Assembly: GCF_020320395.1 (NCBI RefSeq)
Contig: NZ_JAEDAH010000041.1
Span: forward strand, 16,850-80,849
Length of the DNA: 64,000 nt
Origin: Thalassolituus marinus
GTDB taxonomy: Bacteria; Pseudomonadota; Gammaproteobacteria; Pseudomonadales; Oceanobacteraceae
Direction of reading: 5' to 3'
Part shown: piece by piece, positions 53,076 through 63,128 of the stretch
Layout of the letters: the number at the start of each line of letters is the position of its first letter
How positions within the stretch are numbered: the first letter of the stretch is position 1
Notes under the pieces: generated by a model
Database searches by the model: none
What the model saw: the letters and a program-made list of their open reading frames with translations, nothing else
What the model was told of the DNA's origin: nothing
Position numbers and translations under genes: made by a program

Positions 53076-54229
53076 TGACCACCTCCTGCGGTTTCGTTGG
53101 CGACGCGCGTCATGTATGCCCGGAAAATATCCATGTAACGCGGAATCGGCATCAGGAAAGCATCGTGGCCACTCTCAGATTCCACGCAGGCATAGCAGAC
53201 ATCTTTATCCGCCTGCATCAGCGCGTTAACAATCTCTTCTGAACGTGCCGGAGAGAAACGCCAGTCGGTCGTGAACGACACCACCAGGAACTTACACTGC
53301 GCCCGACTGATACAGGCAACCAGGTCGTGATTAAAATCACCGGCCGGATCAAAGTAGTCCAGTGCCTTGGTCATCAGCATGTAGGTATTGGCATCGAAGC
53401 GGGTGCTGAATTTCTCACCCTGATAATGCAGGTAGCTTTCTACCTCAAACTCCGGCGCAAAACTGTAATTCAGCTTGCCTTCTTTCAGCTCACGACCAAA
53501 CTTCTGCCGCATCGCATCATCAGACAGATAAGTCAGGTGACCCAGCATGCGAGCCTGCATCAGGCCAGCTTTGGGAATAGTACCGTGTTCAAGATAGTGC
53601 CCGTCGTGGAAATCCGGGTCTTTGGCAATAGCCTGACGCGCAACTTCGTTGAAGGCGATATTCTGGGCAGAAAGCTTCGGTGCCGAGGCAATAATAACCG
53701 CATGGCGTACGCGTTCCGGAAACTGAATAGACCAGCGCAGTACCTGCATACCACCGAGTGAACCACCGACCACGGCAGCCCATTGCTGAATGCCGAGACG
53801 GTCAGCCAGACGCGCCTGACTGTTAACCCAGTCGCGTACCGCAACAATCGGGAAATCCGGACCGTAGGCTTTACCGGTCTCCGGATTAATACTGGTCGGG
53901 CCGGTTGAACCCGAACAGCCACCCAGATTGTTCAGGGCAACAACAAAGAAATGATTGGTATCAATCGCCTTGCCAGGACCAATTGCAGTATCCCACCAGC
54001 CTGGCTTCTTATCGTCCATGCTGTGGTAACCCGCAGCGTGATGATCACCACTCAGTGCATGACAGATCAGGATGGCATTGGAACGCTCGGCATTCAGCGT
54101 ACCGTAGGTTTCCACCATCAGGTCATATTCGGGCAATACACGGCCACTCCGCAGCGTCAGCGGCTCGTCGAAGTGCAGTAACTCAGGCGTTACCAGACCA
54201 ACGGAATCGTTGGGAATCACATCCGGCAT
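53072..54229 (-). CDS. metX: Homoserine O-acyltransferase (MetX-type)
   Basis: This alpha/beta-hydrolase enzyme of 385 residues transfers an acetyl or succinyl group to homoserine, the entry to methionine synthesis. The nucleophile serine is in [10 protein letters not shown] near 158 and the catalytic aspartate/histidine near [11 protein letters not shown] and [10 protein letters not shown]. Sequence alone does not say whether acetyl-CoA or succinyl-CoA is used; several MetX proteins next to metW are succinyltransferases. It heads the metX-metW-DUF4426-rdgB operon. Confidence 0.94.
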   Translation of the reverse strand: MPDVIPNDSVGLVTPELLHFDEPLTLRSGRVLPEYDLMVETYGTLNAERSNAILICHALSGDHHAAGYHSMDDKKPGWWDTAIGPGKAIDTNHFFVVALNNLGGCSGSTGPTSINPETGKAYGPDFPIVAVRDWVNSQARLADRLGIQQWAAVVGGSLGGMQVLRWSIQFPERVRHAVIIASAPKLSAQNIAFNEVARQAIAKDPDFHDGHYLEHGTIPKAGLMQARMLGHLTYLSDDAMRQKFGRELKEGKLNYSFAPEFEVESYLHYQGEKFSTRFDANTYMLMTKALDYFDPAGDFNHDLVACISRAQCKFLVVSFTTDWRFSPARSEEIVNALMQADKDVCYACVESESGHDAFLMPIPRYMDIFRAYMTRVANETAGGGQ

Positions 54230-54587
54230 GAGTGTTTCAATCCCACTAAAAAAACACGTGTATGGGCAGGGTTGCTATGGCGCGGAGTGTAACAGGCTTG
54301 AGGGCGGATAGCAGCCCAGCGATGCACAGTCACAGTGCACTCCGACTGGCTTCTCTGTTCCATCTGTCGACTGTCCTCAGGCGACAAAGTCTTGTGAACT
54401 TACATTCCAGAGGAAAAAGTTAACAAAGTTCCGACACTAAACACCTGTCAGAGCCGCTGTTTGCTCACCGAGGGTATATACACTCCCGGCCTCAACCACT
54501 ACAGTAAACGCATTGTGAATAAGGACTTTTCCATGCAGTTAACACTGGCCTGCCGTACGTATCCATTACCCCCTGTGGGACCTGTCT
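54230..54587. other. Divergent intergenic region between metX and the hybrid kinase
   Basis: These 358 bases hold no supported gene. They must contain both promoters. A 10-base arm pair, GGGTTGCTAT (54269-54278) and ATAGCAGCCC (54308-54317), could fold in the metX leader with one G-U pair; I could not match it to any known SAM-responsive riboswitch. No clear -35/-10 pair was found. Confidence 0.5.
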
Positions 54588-56150
54588 ATGGCTGATATCC
54601 CCCTCAAGCAACATATTCTGTCGCAAATCTGGCAAAACTCTCCCGACAACATGTTTCTGATGCGGCCGGGCAATGACGATTTCTACATGATCGATGCCAA
54701 TCTCGCAGAACGCACCAGCTTTGAACTGATTTCGTCGCTGGCCAACGGCACCCCTTTGCGTAACCTCCTGCCAGCAGAGCTGTATGATCAGGTTACGGCA
54801 AACTACCGCCATTGCATGGAACTGCGCGAATCCATCAGTTATGAAGAAGCCGAAACAATCACCCGCCATGACGGACGCACCACCTGGTGGAGCACGATAC
54901 TGTCTCCGATTCTGGATGATGACGGGCGAATCGCTTACCTGTTTGGTATCTCGCGCAATATCACCCGACTGAAAGAAGCGCAGAAAGCGGCGGAAACAGC
55001 GAACGAGGTGAAGACCGCATTTCTGGCCAACATGAGCCACGAAATGCGTACACCGCTGAACAGTGTCATGGGGGCAGCAGAACTGCTGAAAAACACCGAC
55101 AGCGCAGAAGAACGGGAACAACTGTGCAATATGATTCTGAACGCGGCACAGACACTGACCCGTCAGACAACCGACATTCTTGACTATGCCCGTATCGACA
55201 GCGGCAATCTGACGCTGGAAAGTGAACCCTTCTCCATCGTCCAGGTATGCAACGACGTTGCCGACCTGCTGCGCAGCAATGCTGAAAATAAAGGCGTCGG
55301 CTTCGAACTGGATATTGACGACAGTATTCCCGGACGACTGACCGGAGATGCCGAACGCCTGAAGCAGATCCTGATTAATCTGGTTAACAACGCCATCAAA
55401 TTTACCGACAGCGGTAAAGTCAGCCTGCATGTAAAACTGGAAAACCAGCTCGGTCAGGATTACCAGTTGCGCTTTGCCATCAACGATACCGGTATTGGTA
55501 TCCATGAAGATGATTTGCCGAAACTGTTCCGCCCTTTCAGTCAGGTCGATCATTCATCAACCCGCCGTTATCCGGGGACCGGACTTGGCCTGGCTATCTG
55601 TCGTGATCTGGTCAAGGCCAAAAACGGTGACATCCGTGTACAAAGTACCCCGGGCATCGGCTCTACGTTTGAAGTACTGCTGAATTACCCTGCCAGCATT
55701 CTGCCGGAAGAAGAAGATGTTCGCGGTGATATTGGCGACAGCATCCGAACACAAAAGCTGCAGATTCTTCTGGCCGAAGACCACCGTACCAATCAGATGA
55801 TTGTGTGCAAAATCCTTGGTCGTATCGGCGTCCAGGTAACCGCCGTTGATAACGGGCTGGAAGCGCTGGAAGCCTGCAAAAACCGGCGCTTTGATGCAAT
55901 TCTGATGGATTGGCATATGCCGGTGATGGATGGTCTGGAAGCGACCCGACAGATTCGCCGCCTGAACAGCTACTATCAGAAATTACCGATTATTGCTCTG
56001 ACTGCCAGCGCCTCTGAGGGCGATCGCGAACAGTGCCTGGATTCCGGTATGGATGATGTCGTGCTGAAACCGGTGAATACCGAAAAGATGGTGCGCACCA
56101 TTCTGCGTCTGCATCTGGAGCGCAACCGACGAGCAAGAATTAAAGCCTGA
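54588..56150 (+). CDS. PAS-containing hybrid sensor histidine kinase
   Basis: This soluble 520-residue kinase has no membrane helix. An N-terminal PAS/PAC region (about 12-130: DFYMIDANLAERTSFE, then YLFGISRNITRLKEAQ) is followed by a HisKA dimerisation domain with the phospho-histidine in NMSHEMRTPLN near residue 149. An HATPase domain follows with N-box QILINLVNNAIKFT, GIGI and GTGLGLAI, and then a C-terminal receiver with phospho-Asp in AILMDWHMPVMDG near 440. It ends with an open receiver, so a downstream phosphotransfer protein encoded elsewhere is expected. No response-regulator gene is adjacent; the target is unknown. Confidence 0.92.
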   Translation: MADIPLKQHILSQIWQNSPDNMFLMRPGNDDFYMIDANLAERTSFELISSLANGTPLRNLLPAELYDQVTANYRHCMELRESISYEEAETITRHDGRTTWWSTILSPILDDDGRIAYLFGISRNITRLKEAQKAAETANEVKTAFLANMSHEMRTPLNSVMGAAELLKNTDSAEEREQLCNMILNAAQTLTRQTTDILDYARIDSGNLTLESEPFSIVQVCNDVADLLRSNAENKGVGFELDIDDSIPGRLTGDAERLKQILINLVNNAIKFTDSGKVSLHVKLENQLGQDYQLRFAINDTGIGIHEDDLPKLFRPFSQVDHSSTRRYPGTGLGLAICRDLVKAKNGDIRVQSTPGIGSTFEVLLNYPASILPEEEDVRGDIGDSIRTQKLQILLAEDHRTNQMIVCKILGRIGVQVTAVDNGLEALEACKNRRFDAILMDWHMPVMDGLEATRQIRRLNSYYQKLPIIALTASASEGDREQCLDSGMDDVVLKPVNTEKMVRTILRLHLERNRRARIKA

Positions 56151-56165
56151 TGCTTAGCATCAGGC
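56145..56165. other. Hairpin spanning the convergent 3' ends of the kinase and phaZ genes
   Basis: GCCTGATGC (56145-56153), TTA, GCATCAGGC (56157-56165) includes both stop codons. T-runs are short on both sides, so it is at most a weak bidirectional terminator. Confidence 0.55.
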
Positions 56166-57380
56166 ATTTGCTTCCATAAAGGCTTTTACCTTCGGGGCAA
56201 TATTGTCGCGGAATTTCCGTCCGTTAAAGATGCCGTAGTGGCCAACACCTTCTTCTTCGATGTGCATTTTTTTCGCTTTCGGAATAGATGCACATAACTC
56301 CAGCGCACAGGATGTCTGACCTTTACCGGTAATATCATCCAGTTCACCTTCCACCGTCAGCAGCCCCATTGACTTAATTGCCTTAAGATCAATTTTCTCA
56401 CCCCGGTACTCAATCTCACCACGCGGCAATTCATGCTCCAGGAAGACTTTCCGAATGGTATCCAGATAGTACTGAGCCGGCATATCCATCACCGCAAGGT
56501 ATTCGTTGTAGAACTGGCGGTGCGCTTCTGCGCTGTCACCGTCACCACGAATCAGGTCGTTGAAGAATTTAAAATGTTTGGAAATATGGGCATCCATATT
56601 CATCGACATAAAGCCCGATAACTGAATAAAGCCCGGGTACACCAGCTGACCGCGTCCTTTGAAGCCACGCGGTACACGGCAGATAACATTCTCCTCGAAC
56701 CATTCCAGATCCCGACCTGAAGCATAGTCATTAACGTCGGTCGGACTGATACGGGTATCCACTGGTCCACCCATCAGCGTCATGCTCTTCGGCAGATTCG
56801 GGTTCGCGTGTTTCGCCATATGGGCTGCCGCCACCAGCGCTGGTACACATGGCTGACAAACTGCCAGTACATGGGTATCCGGCCCCAGGGCTCCCATGAA
56901 ATCAATCAGGTAATCGACATAGCTGTCAAAGCTGAAAGAGCCATCACTCATTGGCACATCGCGCGCGTTCTGCCAGTCGGTGATATACACCTCATGGTCA
57001 CGCATAAATTCTCGAACAGTACCGCGCAGCAAGGTGGCAAAGTGACCAGACAGTGGCGCCAGAATAAGTACTTTCGGCTGCTGCAGACCACGCGTGCGGC
57101 GACGGAAATGCAGCAGATTGCAGTATGGCTTATGCATCACCACGTCATAGCTGATCGCAATTTCCCGGCCATTAACGATGGTGCTGTCAAGATCCCACTC
57201 CGGTTCTTCATAGTAATCCGTCAGACGCTCGGTCAATTCCAGAGACGCGCGGGCGGTACGAAAAAACCAGCTGCCATTGAATGGATTCCATGGCTGATAA
57301 AGCATCTGCCGGGTATGACGGGCAGCAACATGGACCGGAAGCATGGCTTCCATAATCCGGGCATTCAGTTTGTAGAGCAT
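56160..57380 (-). CDS. phaZ: Intracellular polyhydroxyalkanoate depolymerase
   Basis: This alpha/beta-hydrolase of 406 residues breaks down native PHB granules. The lipase-box position reads CQPCVPAL near residue 178, with cysteine in place of serine, as in intracellular short-chain PHA depolymerases. WNPFNGSWFFRTARAS near 32-47 and the C-terminal YGIFNGRKFRDNIAPKV match the family. ATG 57380 follows GGAGG. It stands alone; with the thiolase at 41640 it implies a PHB cycle, but no synthase (phaC) is seen in the window. Confidence 0.9.
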   Translation of the reverse strand: MLYKLNARIMEAMLPVHVAARHTRQMLYQPWNPFNGSWFFRTARASLELTERLTDYYEEPEWDLDSTIVNGREIAISYDVVMHKPYCNLLHFRRRTRGLQQPKVLILAPLSGHFATLLRGTVREFMRDHEVYITDWQNARDVPMSDGSFSFDSYVDYLIDFMGALGPDTHVLAVCQPCVPALVAAAHMAKHANPNLPKSMTLMGGPVDTRISPTDVNDYASGRDLEWFEENVICRVPRGFKGRGQLVYPGFIQLSGFMSMNMDAHISKHFKFFNDLIRGDGDSAEAHRQFYNEYLAVMDMPAQYYLDTIRKVFLEHELPRGEIEYRGEKIDLKAIKSMGLLTVEGELDDITGKGQTSCALELCASIPKAKKMHIEEEGVGHYGIFNGRKFRDNIAPKVKAFMEANA

Positions 57381-57627
57381 GGGGTGTCCCTCCCTGACCG
57401 CAGGGGCGGCGATGAAAATGGTTGCTCTGGATATCTTTATTATTGAAGCTAGCCTAGCAGAAAAAGTTTCTGACCGATCCTGTTGGCGAGAATCTTTGTC
57501 CGCTTGGGAAGACCAGTTAATCGTCTGTATCTGCTGGCCCGATTATGGATAATTGTCACCTGACCTGCCATTCTGAACGACGGCCATATGTGCTTAATAG
57601 CGAGCAGTTTCAACTATGTTTACGCGC

Positions 57628-58656
57628 TCAGTCTGACAAACGCGTTACATCCCGCCGCCAGCGCCCCGGGCTCACAGAAAACCACTGACGAAAGGCACGC
57701 TGAAATGTACTTTGTTCCTGATAACCAAGGCGCAGAGCAATGTCATTCAATGCTACGCCTTCTCTCAGTAAGCGCAAAGCAACTTCACGTCGGGTTTCTT
57801 CCAGCAGTTGACGGAATGTCTGACCGTGCAGGCGTAAACGCCGCTGCAGTGTACTGACGCTCACCCCGAGACATCCGGCGACCCATTCCCGATCGGGCTC
57901 CCCCAGCTGCAGAGCCTGTTCAATCCAGTAACGAATATGGGCTGCCGCATTCTGCTCCCGTAACTGCAACAAAGCCTGACGCGCTGCCCGCTCATGGCGA
58001 ACGGCATCCGGCAAACGTGAAGGTACAGCTCGCTGCAGTACTTCTGCGGGAAAATACAAACTGTTTTCCGCAGCAGCAAAGTGTGGAGGGCATCCAAACC
58101 AGTCGGCCCATGCCTGCGGTTGAGTGGGCAATGAGCATTGCATCGTCGCCTGCAGTGGCGGCTGGTCCTCACTCAGCAGCCAGCGAATCATACCCGCCAT
58201 AGCCACCAGTGCAGTTTGCTGAGACAACGCTGGCACCGGTTGCTGCGGTTCAATACGTATCAGCAGACCGCCCCTTTTTGCAGTCACCCGCAGATTAAGC
58301 GCTTCACCAATCAGTTTGTGAAAGCGCAGCAGTCTTTCCACCGCCTCTTTTACGCTGGCACTGGAGCGCAGAGCGTAGCTGATCACCGGTGCCTGCTCAG
58401 GCTGAAAGCCACGACCACAGATCAGCGCCAGATCGTCACCCGGGTAAGCAGCGGATACGGCCTGCCACAGTAGCGTTACCTGTTGCTGAGATACCCGCGC
58501 ACCCGGGTCATCCAGCACCTCTCTGGCAATACCTGCAGATTTCAGCAGCGGCTCCGGAGACATGCCGGACTGTGCTGCACCATTCAGAATCAGGCGAACC
58601 CAGGCGGCCGAGGTGGTCGCCAGCGCAGGACGGTGAGCAGGGAAAGCGGTATGCAT
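57628..58656 (-). CDS. AraC-family transcriptional regulator
   Basis: The 342-residue protein has an N-terminal ligand domain of the Arabinose_bd/DUF-type found in OruR/AraC-like regulators (GMSPEPLLKSAGIAREVLDD; AISYALRSSASVKEAVERLL). The C-terminal double helix-turn-helix at about 240-335 reads WVAGCLGVSVSTLQRRLRLH and LNDIALRLGYQEQSTFQRAF, then FRQWFSVSPGRWRR. The gene starts with ATG 58656 and is divergent from the Mpo1-like gene. Target and ligand are unknown. Confidence 0.9.
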   Translation of the reverse strand: MHTAFPAHRPALATTSAAWVRLILNGAAQSGMSPEPLLKSAGIAREVLDDPGARVSQQQVTLLWQAVSAAYPGDDLALICGRGFQPEQAPVISYALRSSASVKEAVERLLRFHKLIGEALNLRVTAKRGGLLIRIEPQQPVPALSQQTALVAMAGMIRWLLSEDQPPLQATMQCSLPTQPQAWADWFGCPPHFAAAENSLYFPAEVLQRAVPSRLPDAVRHERAARQALLQLREQNAAAHIRYWIEQALQLGEPDREWVAGCLGVSVSTLQRRLRLHGQTFRQLLEETRREVALRLLREGVALNDIALRLGYQEQSTFQRAFRQWFSVSPGRWRRDVTRLSD

Positions 58657-58783
58657 AAGGTGTTTATATCTGAGTGATCGCTGTCGCTGGAAAATACTAC
58701 AGGACTACAACTTGACCCGAAATGCCAATATTCTGCTACCACTGGCGCCTACTCTGTAACGATAACAACAACAGGACAACGTC

Positions 58784-59122
58784 ATGACTCAGCCCTCAAC
58801 CATGAAGACTGAAGGTTTCAATTCCTTCGCTGAATTCTATCCGTTTTACCTCGGTGAGCACTCACACCCGGTATGCCGTGCATTGCATTACTTTGGCAGC
58901 ATCGCCGCATTGTCTTTGCTGATTTACCTGCTGGTCAGCGCACAATACGCTCTGCTGCCGCTGGTTCTGGTGGCGGGCTACGGGCCAGCCTGGATAGGTC
59001 ACTTTTTTATCGAGCATAACCGCCCGGCAACCTTTAAGTATCCGCTGTGGAGCTTTATGGGAGACTGGGTAATGCTGTCAGATTTTCTGCGCGGACGTCT
59101 GAAACAACGTATGCCACGCTGA
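58784..59122 (+). CDS. Mpo1-like (DUF962) membrane protein
   Basis: This small 112-residue membrane protein of the DUF962/Mpo1 family has two hydrophobic segments (YFGSIAALSLLIYLLVSAQY, then ALLPLVLVAGYGPAW) and conserved FYLGEHSHPVCRALHY and GHFFIEHNRPATFKYPLWSF. The histidines are thought to bind iron in yeast Mpo1, a 2-hydroxy fatty acid dioxygenase; the bacterial role is not established. The start ATG 58784 follows AACAGGACAAC. A strong terminator follows. Confidence 0.9.
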   Translation: MTQPSTMKTEGFNSFAEFYPFYLGEHSHPVCRALHYFGSIAALSLLIYLLVSAQYALLPLVLVAGYGPAWIGHFFIEHNRPATFKYPLWSFMGDWVMLSDFLRGRLKQRMPR

Positions 59123-59128
59123 GCGCTT

Positions 59129-59155
59129 GCCGGCGCGATTGCCGCGCCGGCTTTT
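59129..59155 (+). terminator. Terminator of the Mpo1-like gene
   Basis: GCCGGCGCG (59129-59137), loop, CGCGCCGGC (59143-59151), then TTTT. Confidence 0.85.
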
Positions 59156-59158
59156 CAT

Positions 59159-61069
59159 TTAAAGACGGAACTGGCGCATTTGTTCGGCCAGCTGTTGCGC
59201 CATCGCTGCCAGCGCCTGAACTTCGGTCCGGCATACTGTCAGACCTTCACTGGAGCGCCCACTGAGGCCCGCAATGTTCTGCACGTTGCGGCTGATATCT
59301 TCCGTCACTGAACTCTGTTCTTCCGTCGCAGTCGCGACCTGATGGCTGAGCCCCACAACGTCGCTGACGTTGTCACTGATACTGCTCAGAGCTTCGCCCA
59401 TACGCTCTGCGGCAGCCACAGTTTCACCCGTCGCACTGGCACCAGCCTCCATTGCTTTTACCGCTCGCTGCGAACCCTGCTGCAAACGTTCAATAATGGC
59501 TTCAATTTCACTGGTTGATTCCTGAGTGCGACGAGCGAGATTACGTACCTCATCGGCAACAACCGCAAAACCACGCCCATGCTCACCGGCTCGGGCCGCC
59601 TCAATGGCAGCATTCAGCGCCAGCAGATTCGTCTGCTCTGAAATAGCACTGATGACCTGAATTACCTGGCCAATATCATTCACCTGCTGCGCCAGCTGAC
59701 CAATCGCCTCTGATGATTCACTGATATCCGCAGACATGCTACTCACCTGAGTAACCGAGCGCTCCATATCTCCGCGGATTCGACCGGCATCCTGACCTAC
59801 GTTTTCCAGCTTGTTGGCTGTTTCCGTCGCATTGCGCGCCACTTCCTGCACCGTGGCTTCCATTTCATAAATGGCCGCAGCCACTGAATCCGTCAGCCGG
59901 CTCTGTTCTTCCGCCCAGCTGTGATTCGTCGCGACGACTTCTTCGATCTGCTCGGTGTACGTCTTTACGCTCTCGGCGGTACGGAGAATGCCGCGAATCA
60001 TAGTGCCCTGCGATTCCATGAAGGCATTAAAGCCACGCGCCAGCTGCCCCAGCTCATCATTGCTCTCTGTTCGCAAACGCTGGGTCAGATCGCCACCGCC
60101 CTGACCAATACCGATCAGAGCCTGCGTCACCCGACGTAGTGGCCGGGTCATACGGTCAGCCAGCACAGCGATCAGACCGAGAAATATAAGAGCAACAACA
60201 ATACCGACAACGGCCAGCGTCAATGTGGAGCGCTGCACCGTGCCATAGATCTCTGCACGCGGTACCTCAACCACCAGATGCCAGTCGACCTCGTCCAGTT
60301 GCAGACCCGCCGCCAGCATTTGTGTGCCATCTCGCTCAAACGCCACCAGCTTATCCGGGCCGGACTCAAGCAGCGCACGCGCCTGCTGTGCCGGCACATT
60401 GGCCGACAAATCAGTGCGCGATAGCTTGAGATCCGGGTGGATCAGAATCTGACCACGGTCATTCACCAGATAAACAACGCCCGTATCAGCGAACCGGAAC
60501 TGGCGAATACGGTCAGCCATAGCCTGTAAACCGATACCCAGACCACTGATACCCAGCGCCTGTCCGTTACGCTCAATCAGAATATTGATAAACAGCGTCG
60601 GCTTACCGGTGCTCTTATCAACATCCAGCTCCAGCCCTTTTTTACGGCCGCTGTTCATGAATCCGAAGAACCAGCCATCACGCTCTTTGGTGACGGTCCG
60701 GTCAATGCCTTTCTGGGTGTAATATTTAAACGAACGAGCGGACACAAAGTGCGCACTGTCAGCCTGCTGACGGCGGGCGATAGCGCCAAGATATTCCTAA
60801 TTCAGAGGCCATTCATCTGCTGGCTCACCACGCTCAATCCAGTCCTGCAGAATAGTGTTGTCGGCGATCAGTTCCGAGGCTGTAATGCCACCTTTCAGAT
60901 CACGCTCAATCTCTTTACCAATTGCACGGATATTGGCTGGCAGAGCGGACCCCAGCCAGTAAGTTTCGAGCTGCTGGCGACTCTGCCAGATACTGATAGA
61001 GACAACCAGCGATAAACTCAGCAACAGGGCACCACCCATGCTGAGTAACAGTTTCTGGCGGATTGTCAT
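59159..61069 (-). pseudogene. Methyl-accepting chemotaxis protein gene interrupted by an in-frame TAG
   Basis: One continuous frame of 636 codons encodes a full chemoreceptor except for a TAG at 60797-60799 (codon 91). Before it: start ATG 61069 with AGGA, first membrane helix at about 7-27 and the beginning of the periplasmic sensor (SRQQLETYWLGSALPANIRA). After it the frame goes on as [20 protein letters not shown] and completes a Cache-like sensor (to about 280). Then come membrane helix two (about 282-303), HAMP, and the cytoplasmic hairpin with [20 protein letters not shown]. No frameshift is needed. It is either a fresh nonsense mutation, a sequencing error, or read through. A GTG at 60745 could restart a receptor lacking its first membrane helix. 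Confidence 0.85.
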
Positions 61070-61374
61070 AAAGGAGTCCTCGACTTAAACATATATTCAA
61101 TAAAGCTTAGCAACGAACTCAGGTACTCATGAGACAAAATGCGCCTTGCACCGGATTGTCAGGCAGCACAGGTGTCAGTGAGGACAAATTCTTTTTCCCG
61201 GCGGCCTGAAGAGGATTACCACGAAGCTGACATACGTAGTATTACTGATTGGTTACTACCTAGGTCTCATACCCTGAGCGCACGTTCGGCATTTTAATGC
61301 GTTCCTGTTTTTCTGGCTCAATATGACATTCGCCCCGCCACATAATAACCAGCGGGGCTCAGACAGGGGGCTCT
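61070..61374. other. Divergent intergenic region upstream of the chemoreceptor and acyl-CoA synthetase
   Basis: These 305 bases contain no supported gene. A hairpin, GCCCCGC (61332-61338) and GCGGGGC (61352-61358), lies directly before the AGGGGGCTCT ribosome site of the synthetase and could affect its translation. No flagellar sigma-28 promoter was seen before the chemoreceptor. Confidence 0.5.
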
Positions 61375-63006
61375 ATGCAGCACTACAATATTTACGAAAT
61401 GGGGCTGGAGCAGAATCCGGCTAACTACACGCCTCTCTCTCCGATCAGCTATCTGCAACGTGCAGCCTTCGTCTACCCGGAGCGCGTCGCTCAGATTCAT
61501 CAGGATACCCGCTACACCTGGGCCCAGACCTATGATCGCTGTGTACGCCTGGCGTCTGCGCTGAATGGTATGGGCGTTAAGAAAGGTGAGACCGTTTCGT
61601 TTCTGTGCGCCAACATTCCCCCAATGTTTGAAGCGCACTTTGGTGTGCCAATGTCCGGTGCGGTACTGAACGCCATTAATACCCGTCTGGATGCCGAGGC
61701 AATTGCCTTCATCCTGCAGCACGCTGAAACCAAAATTCTGTTTGTCGATCGCGAGTTCGGTCCGGTAGCGAAGAAAGCTCTGGCCATGGTAGCGGTAAAA
61801 CCAACCGTCATCGGTATTGATGATGAGTACTACAACGAAGGCGAGCTGCTTGGTGAAACCACTTATCAGGCACTGCTGGATCAGGCATCAACCGACTTCG
61901 ACTATCTGCTGCCGGAAAACGAGTGGGAAGCCATTACCCTGAACTACACCTCAGGTACCACCGGTAACCCAAAGGGCGTGGTTTACCACCACCGTGGCGC
62001 CTACCTGAACGCTGCCAACAACATAGTGTCATGGGACATGGGTAAACACCCGGTCTATCTGTGGATTCTACCCCTGTTCCACTGTAACGGCTGGTGTTTC
62101 CCATGGACCATCGCTGCCGCGGCTGGTGTTTCCGTATCCCTGCGCCACGTACGTGCCGACGATATTTACAGCGCCATTCACACCCATAAAGTCAGCCATT
62201 TCTGCGGCGCGCCGATTGTGCTGAATATGCTTAACAATGCACCAGCAGAAATGAAGGGCAACATCGAGCACGAAGTGAATGCCATGGTCGCCGGTGCTGC
62301 ACCACCAGCGGCAGTGATCGAAGGCATGGAACGTATGGGCTTTAACGTCACTCACGTTTACGGCCTGACCGAAACCTATGGTCCATGCATTCTGTGCGAA
62401 TGGAAAGACGAGTGGAGCGATAAAGGCATCAGCGAAAAAGCGGCACTGAAAGCACGCCAGGGGGTTAAGAGCCCGATGCAGGAAGACCTGATGGTGGCCA
62501 GCCCTGACGATATGCAACCGGTACCTCGTGATGGTGAAACCATCGGCGAGATTTTCATCCGCGGCAACATCGTGATGAAGGGCTATCTGAAAAACCCGAG
62601 CGCCAGCGAAGAAGCGTTCAGTGGTGACTGGTTCCATACCGGCGACCTTGCCGTCTGGCATGAAGATGGTTACATCGAAATCAAGGACCGTTCAAAAGAC
62701 ATTATTATTTCCGGTGGTGAGAATATCTCCTCTATTGAAGTGGAAGACGTGCTCTACCGTCACCCGGATGTTGAAGAAGCCGCCGTGGTTGCCAAGCCTG
62801 ATGACAAATGGGGCGAAACACCGTGCGCCTTTATTAAACTGAAGGCCGGTGCTGATGCCGATGAAAAATCCATCATCGATTTCTGCCGCAACAATATGGC
62901 GCATTTCAAAGCACCACGCCGTATCATTTTTGGCGAACTGCCAAAAACCTCAACGGGCAAAATCCAGAAGTTCGTCCTGCGCCAGCAGGCACGCGACGAC
63001 GGCTGA
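61375..63006 (+). CDS. Acyl-CoA synthetase (AMP-forming), short/medium-chain or DmdB-like type
   Basis: This ANL-superfamily ligase of 543 residues carries [20 protein letters not shown] near 184-203 (P-loop), HVYGLTETYGPC near 325, WFHTGDLAVWHEDGYIEIKD near 425, SGGENISSIEVE near 451, and the lysine loop KTSTGKIQKFVLR near 525. The YHHRGAYLNA segment is typical of the subgroup that includes methylmercaptopropionate-CoA ligases and propionate/butyrate synthetases, so a short-chain or sulfonium-derived acid is possible. Substrate not determinable. It stands alone between intergenic regions, with a strong terminator after it. Confidence 0.9.
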   Translation: MQHYNIYEMGLEQNPANYTPLSPISYLQRAAFVYPERVAQIHQDTRYTWAQTYDRCVRLASALNGMGVKKGETVSFLCANIPPMFEAHFGVPMSGAVLNAINTRLDAEAIAFILQHAETKILFVDREFGPVAKKALAMVAVKPTVIGIDDEYYNEGELLGETTYQALLDQASTDFDYLLPENEWEAITLNYTSGTTGNPKGVVYHHRGAYLNAANNIVSWDMGKHPVYLWILPLFHCNGWCFPWTIAAAAGVSVSLRHVRADDIYSAIHTHKVSHFCGAPIVLNMLNNAPAEMKGNIEHEVNAMVAGAAPPAAVIEGMERMGFNVTHVYGLTETYGPCILCEWKDEWSDKGISEKAALKARQGVKSPMQEDLMVASPDDMQPVPRDGETIGEIFIRGNIVMKGYLKNPSASEEAFSGDWFHTGDLAVWHEDGYIEIKDRSKDIIISGGENISSIEVEDVLYRHPDVEEAAVVAKPDDKWGETPCAFIKLKAGADADEKSIIDFCRNNMAHFKAPRRIIFGELPKTSTGKIQKFVLRQQARDDG

Positions 63007-63019
63007 TTATCCACAAGAA

Positions 63020-63045
63020 AAGCCCGGTTTTTACCGGGCTTTTTT
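63020..63045 (+). terminator. Terminator of the acyl-CoA synthetase gene
   Basis: AAGCCCGGT (63020-63028), TTTT, ACCGGGCTT (63033-63041), then TTTT. Confidence 0.93.
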
Positions 63046-63128
63046 GTGTCTGGCCGAATCCGCCTTGCACCCCGAAGCTGACACCGTTACCCTGCGGCAC
63101 AGACAAACATGAACCCGAGAGGACCGTT

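Noticed and set aside
54230..54587. SAM riboswitch before metX
   Set aside because: A possible hairpin exists, but none of the conserved cores of known SAM or SAH riboswitches could be recognised.
54492..55553. Long open frame of 353 codons on the minus strand across the hybrid kinase gene
   Set aside because: The plus-strand frame has complete PAS, HisKA and HATPase motifs; the antisense frame has no family features and is a by-product of codon bias.
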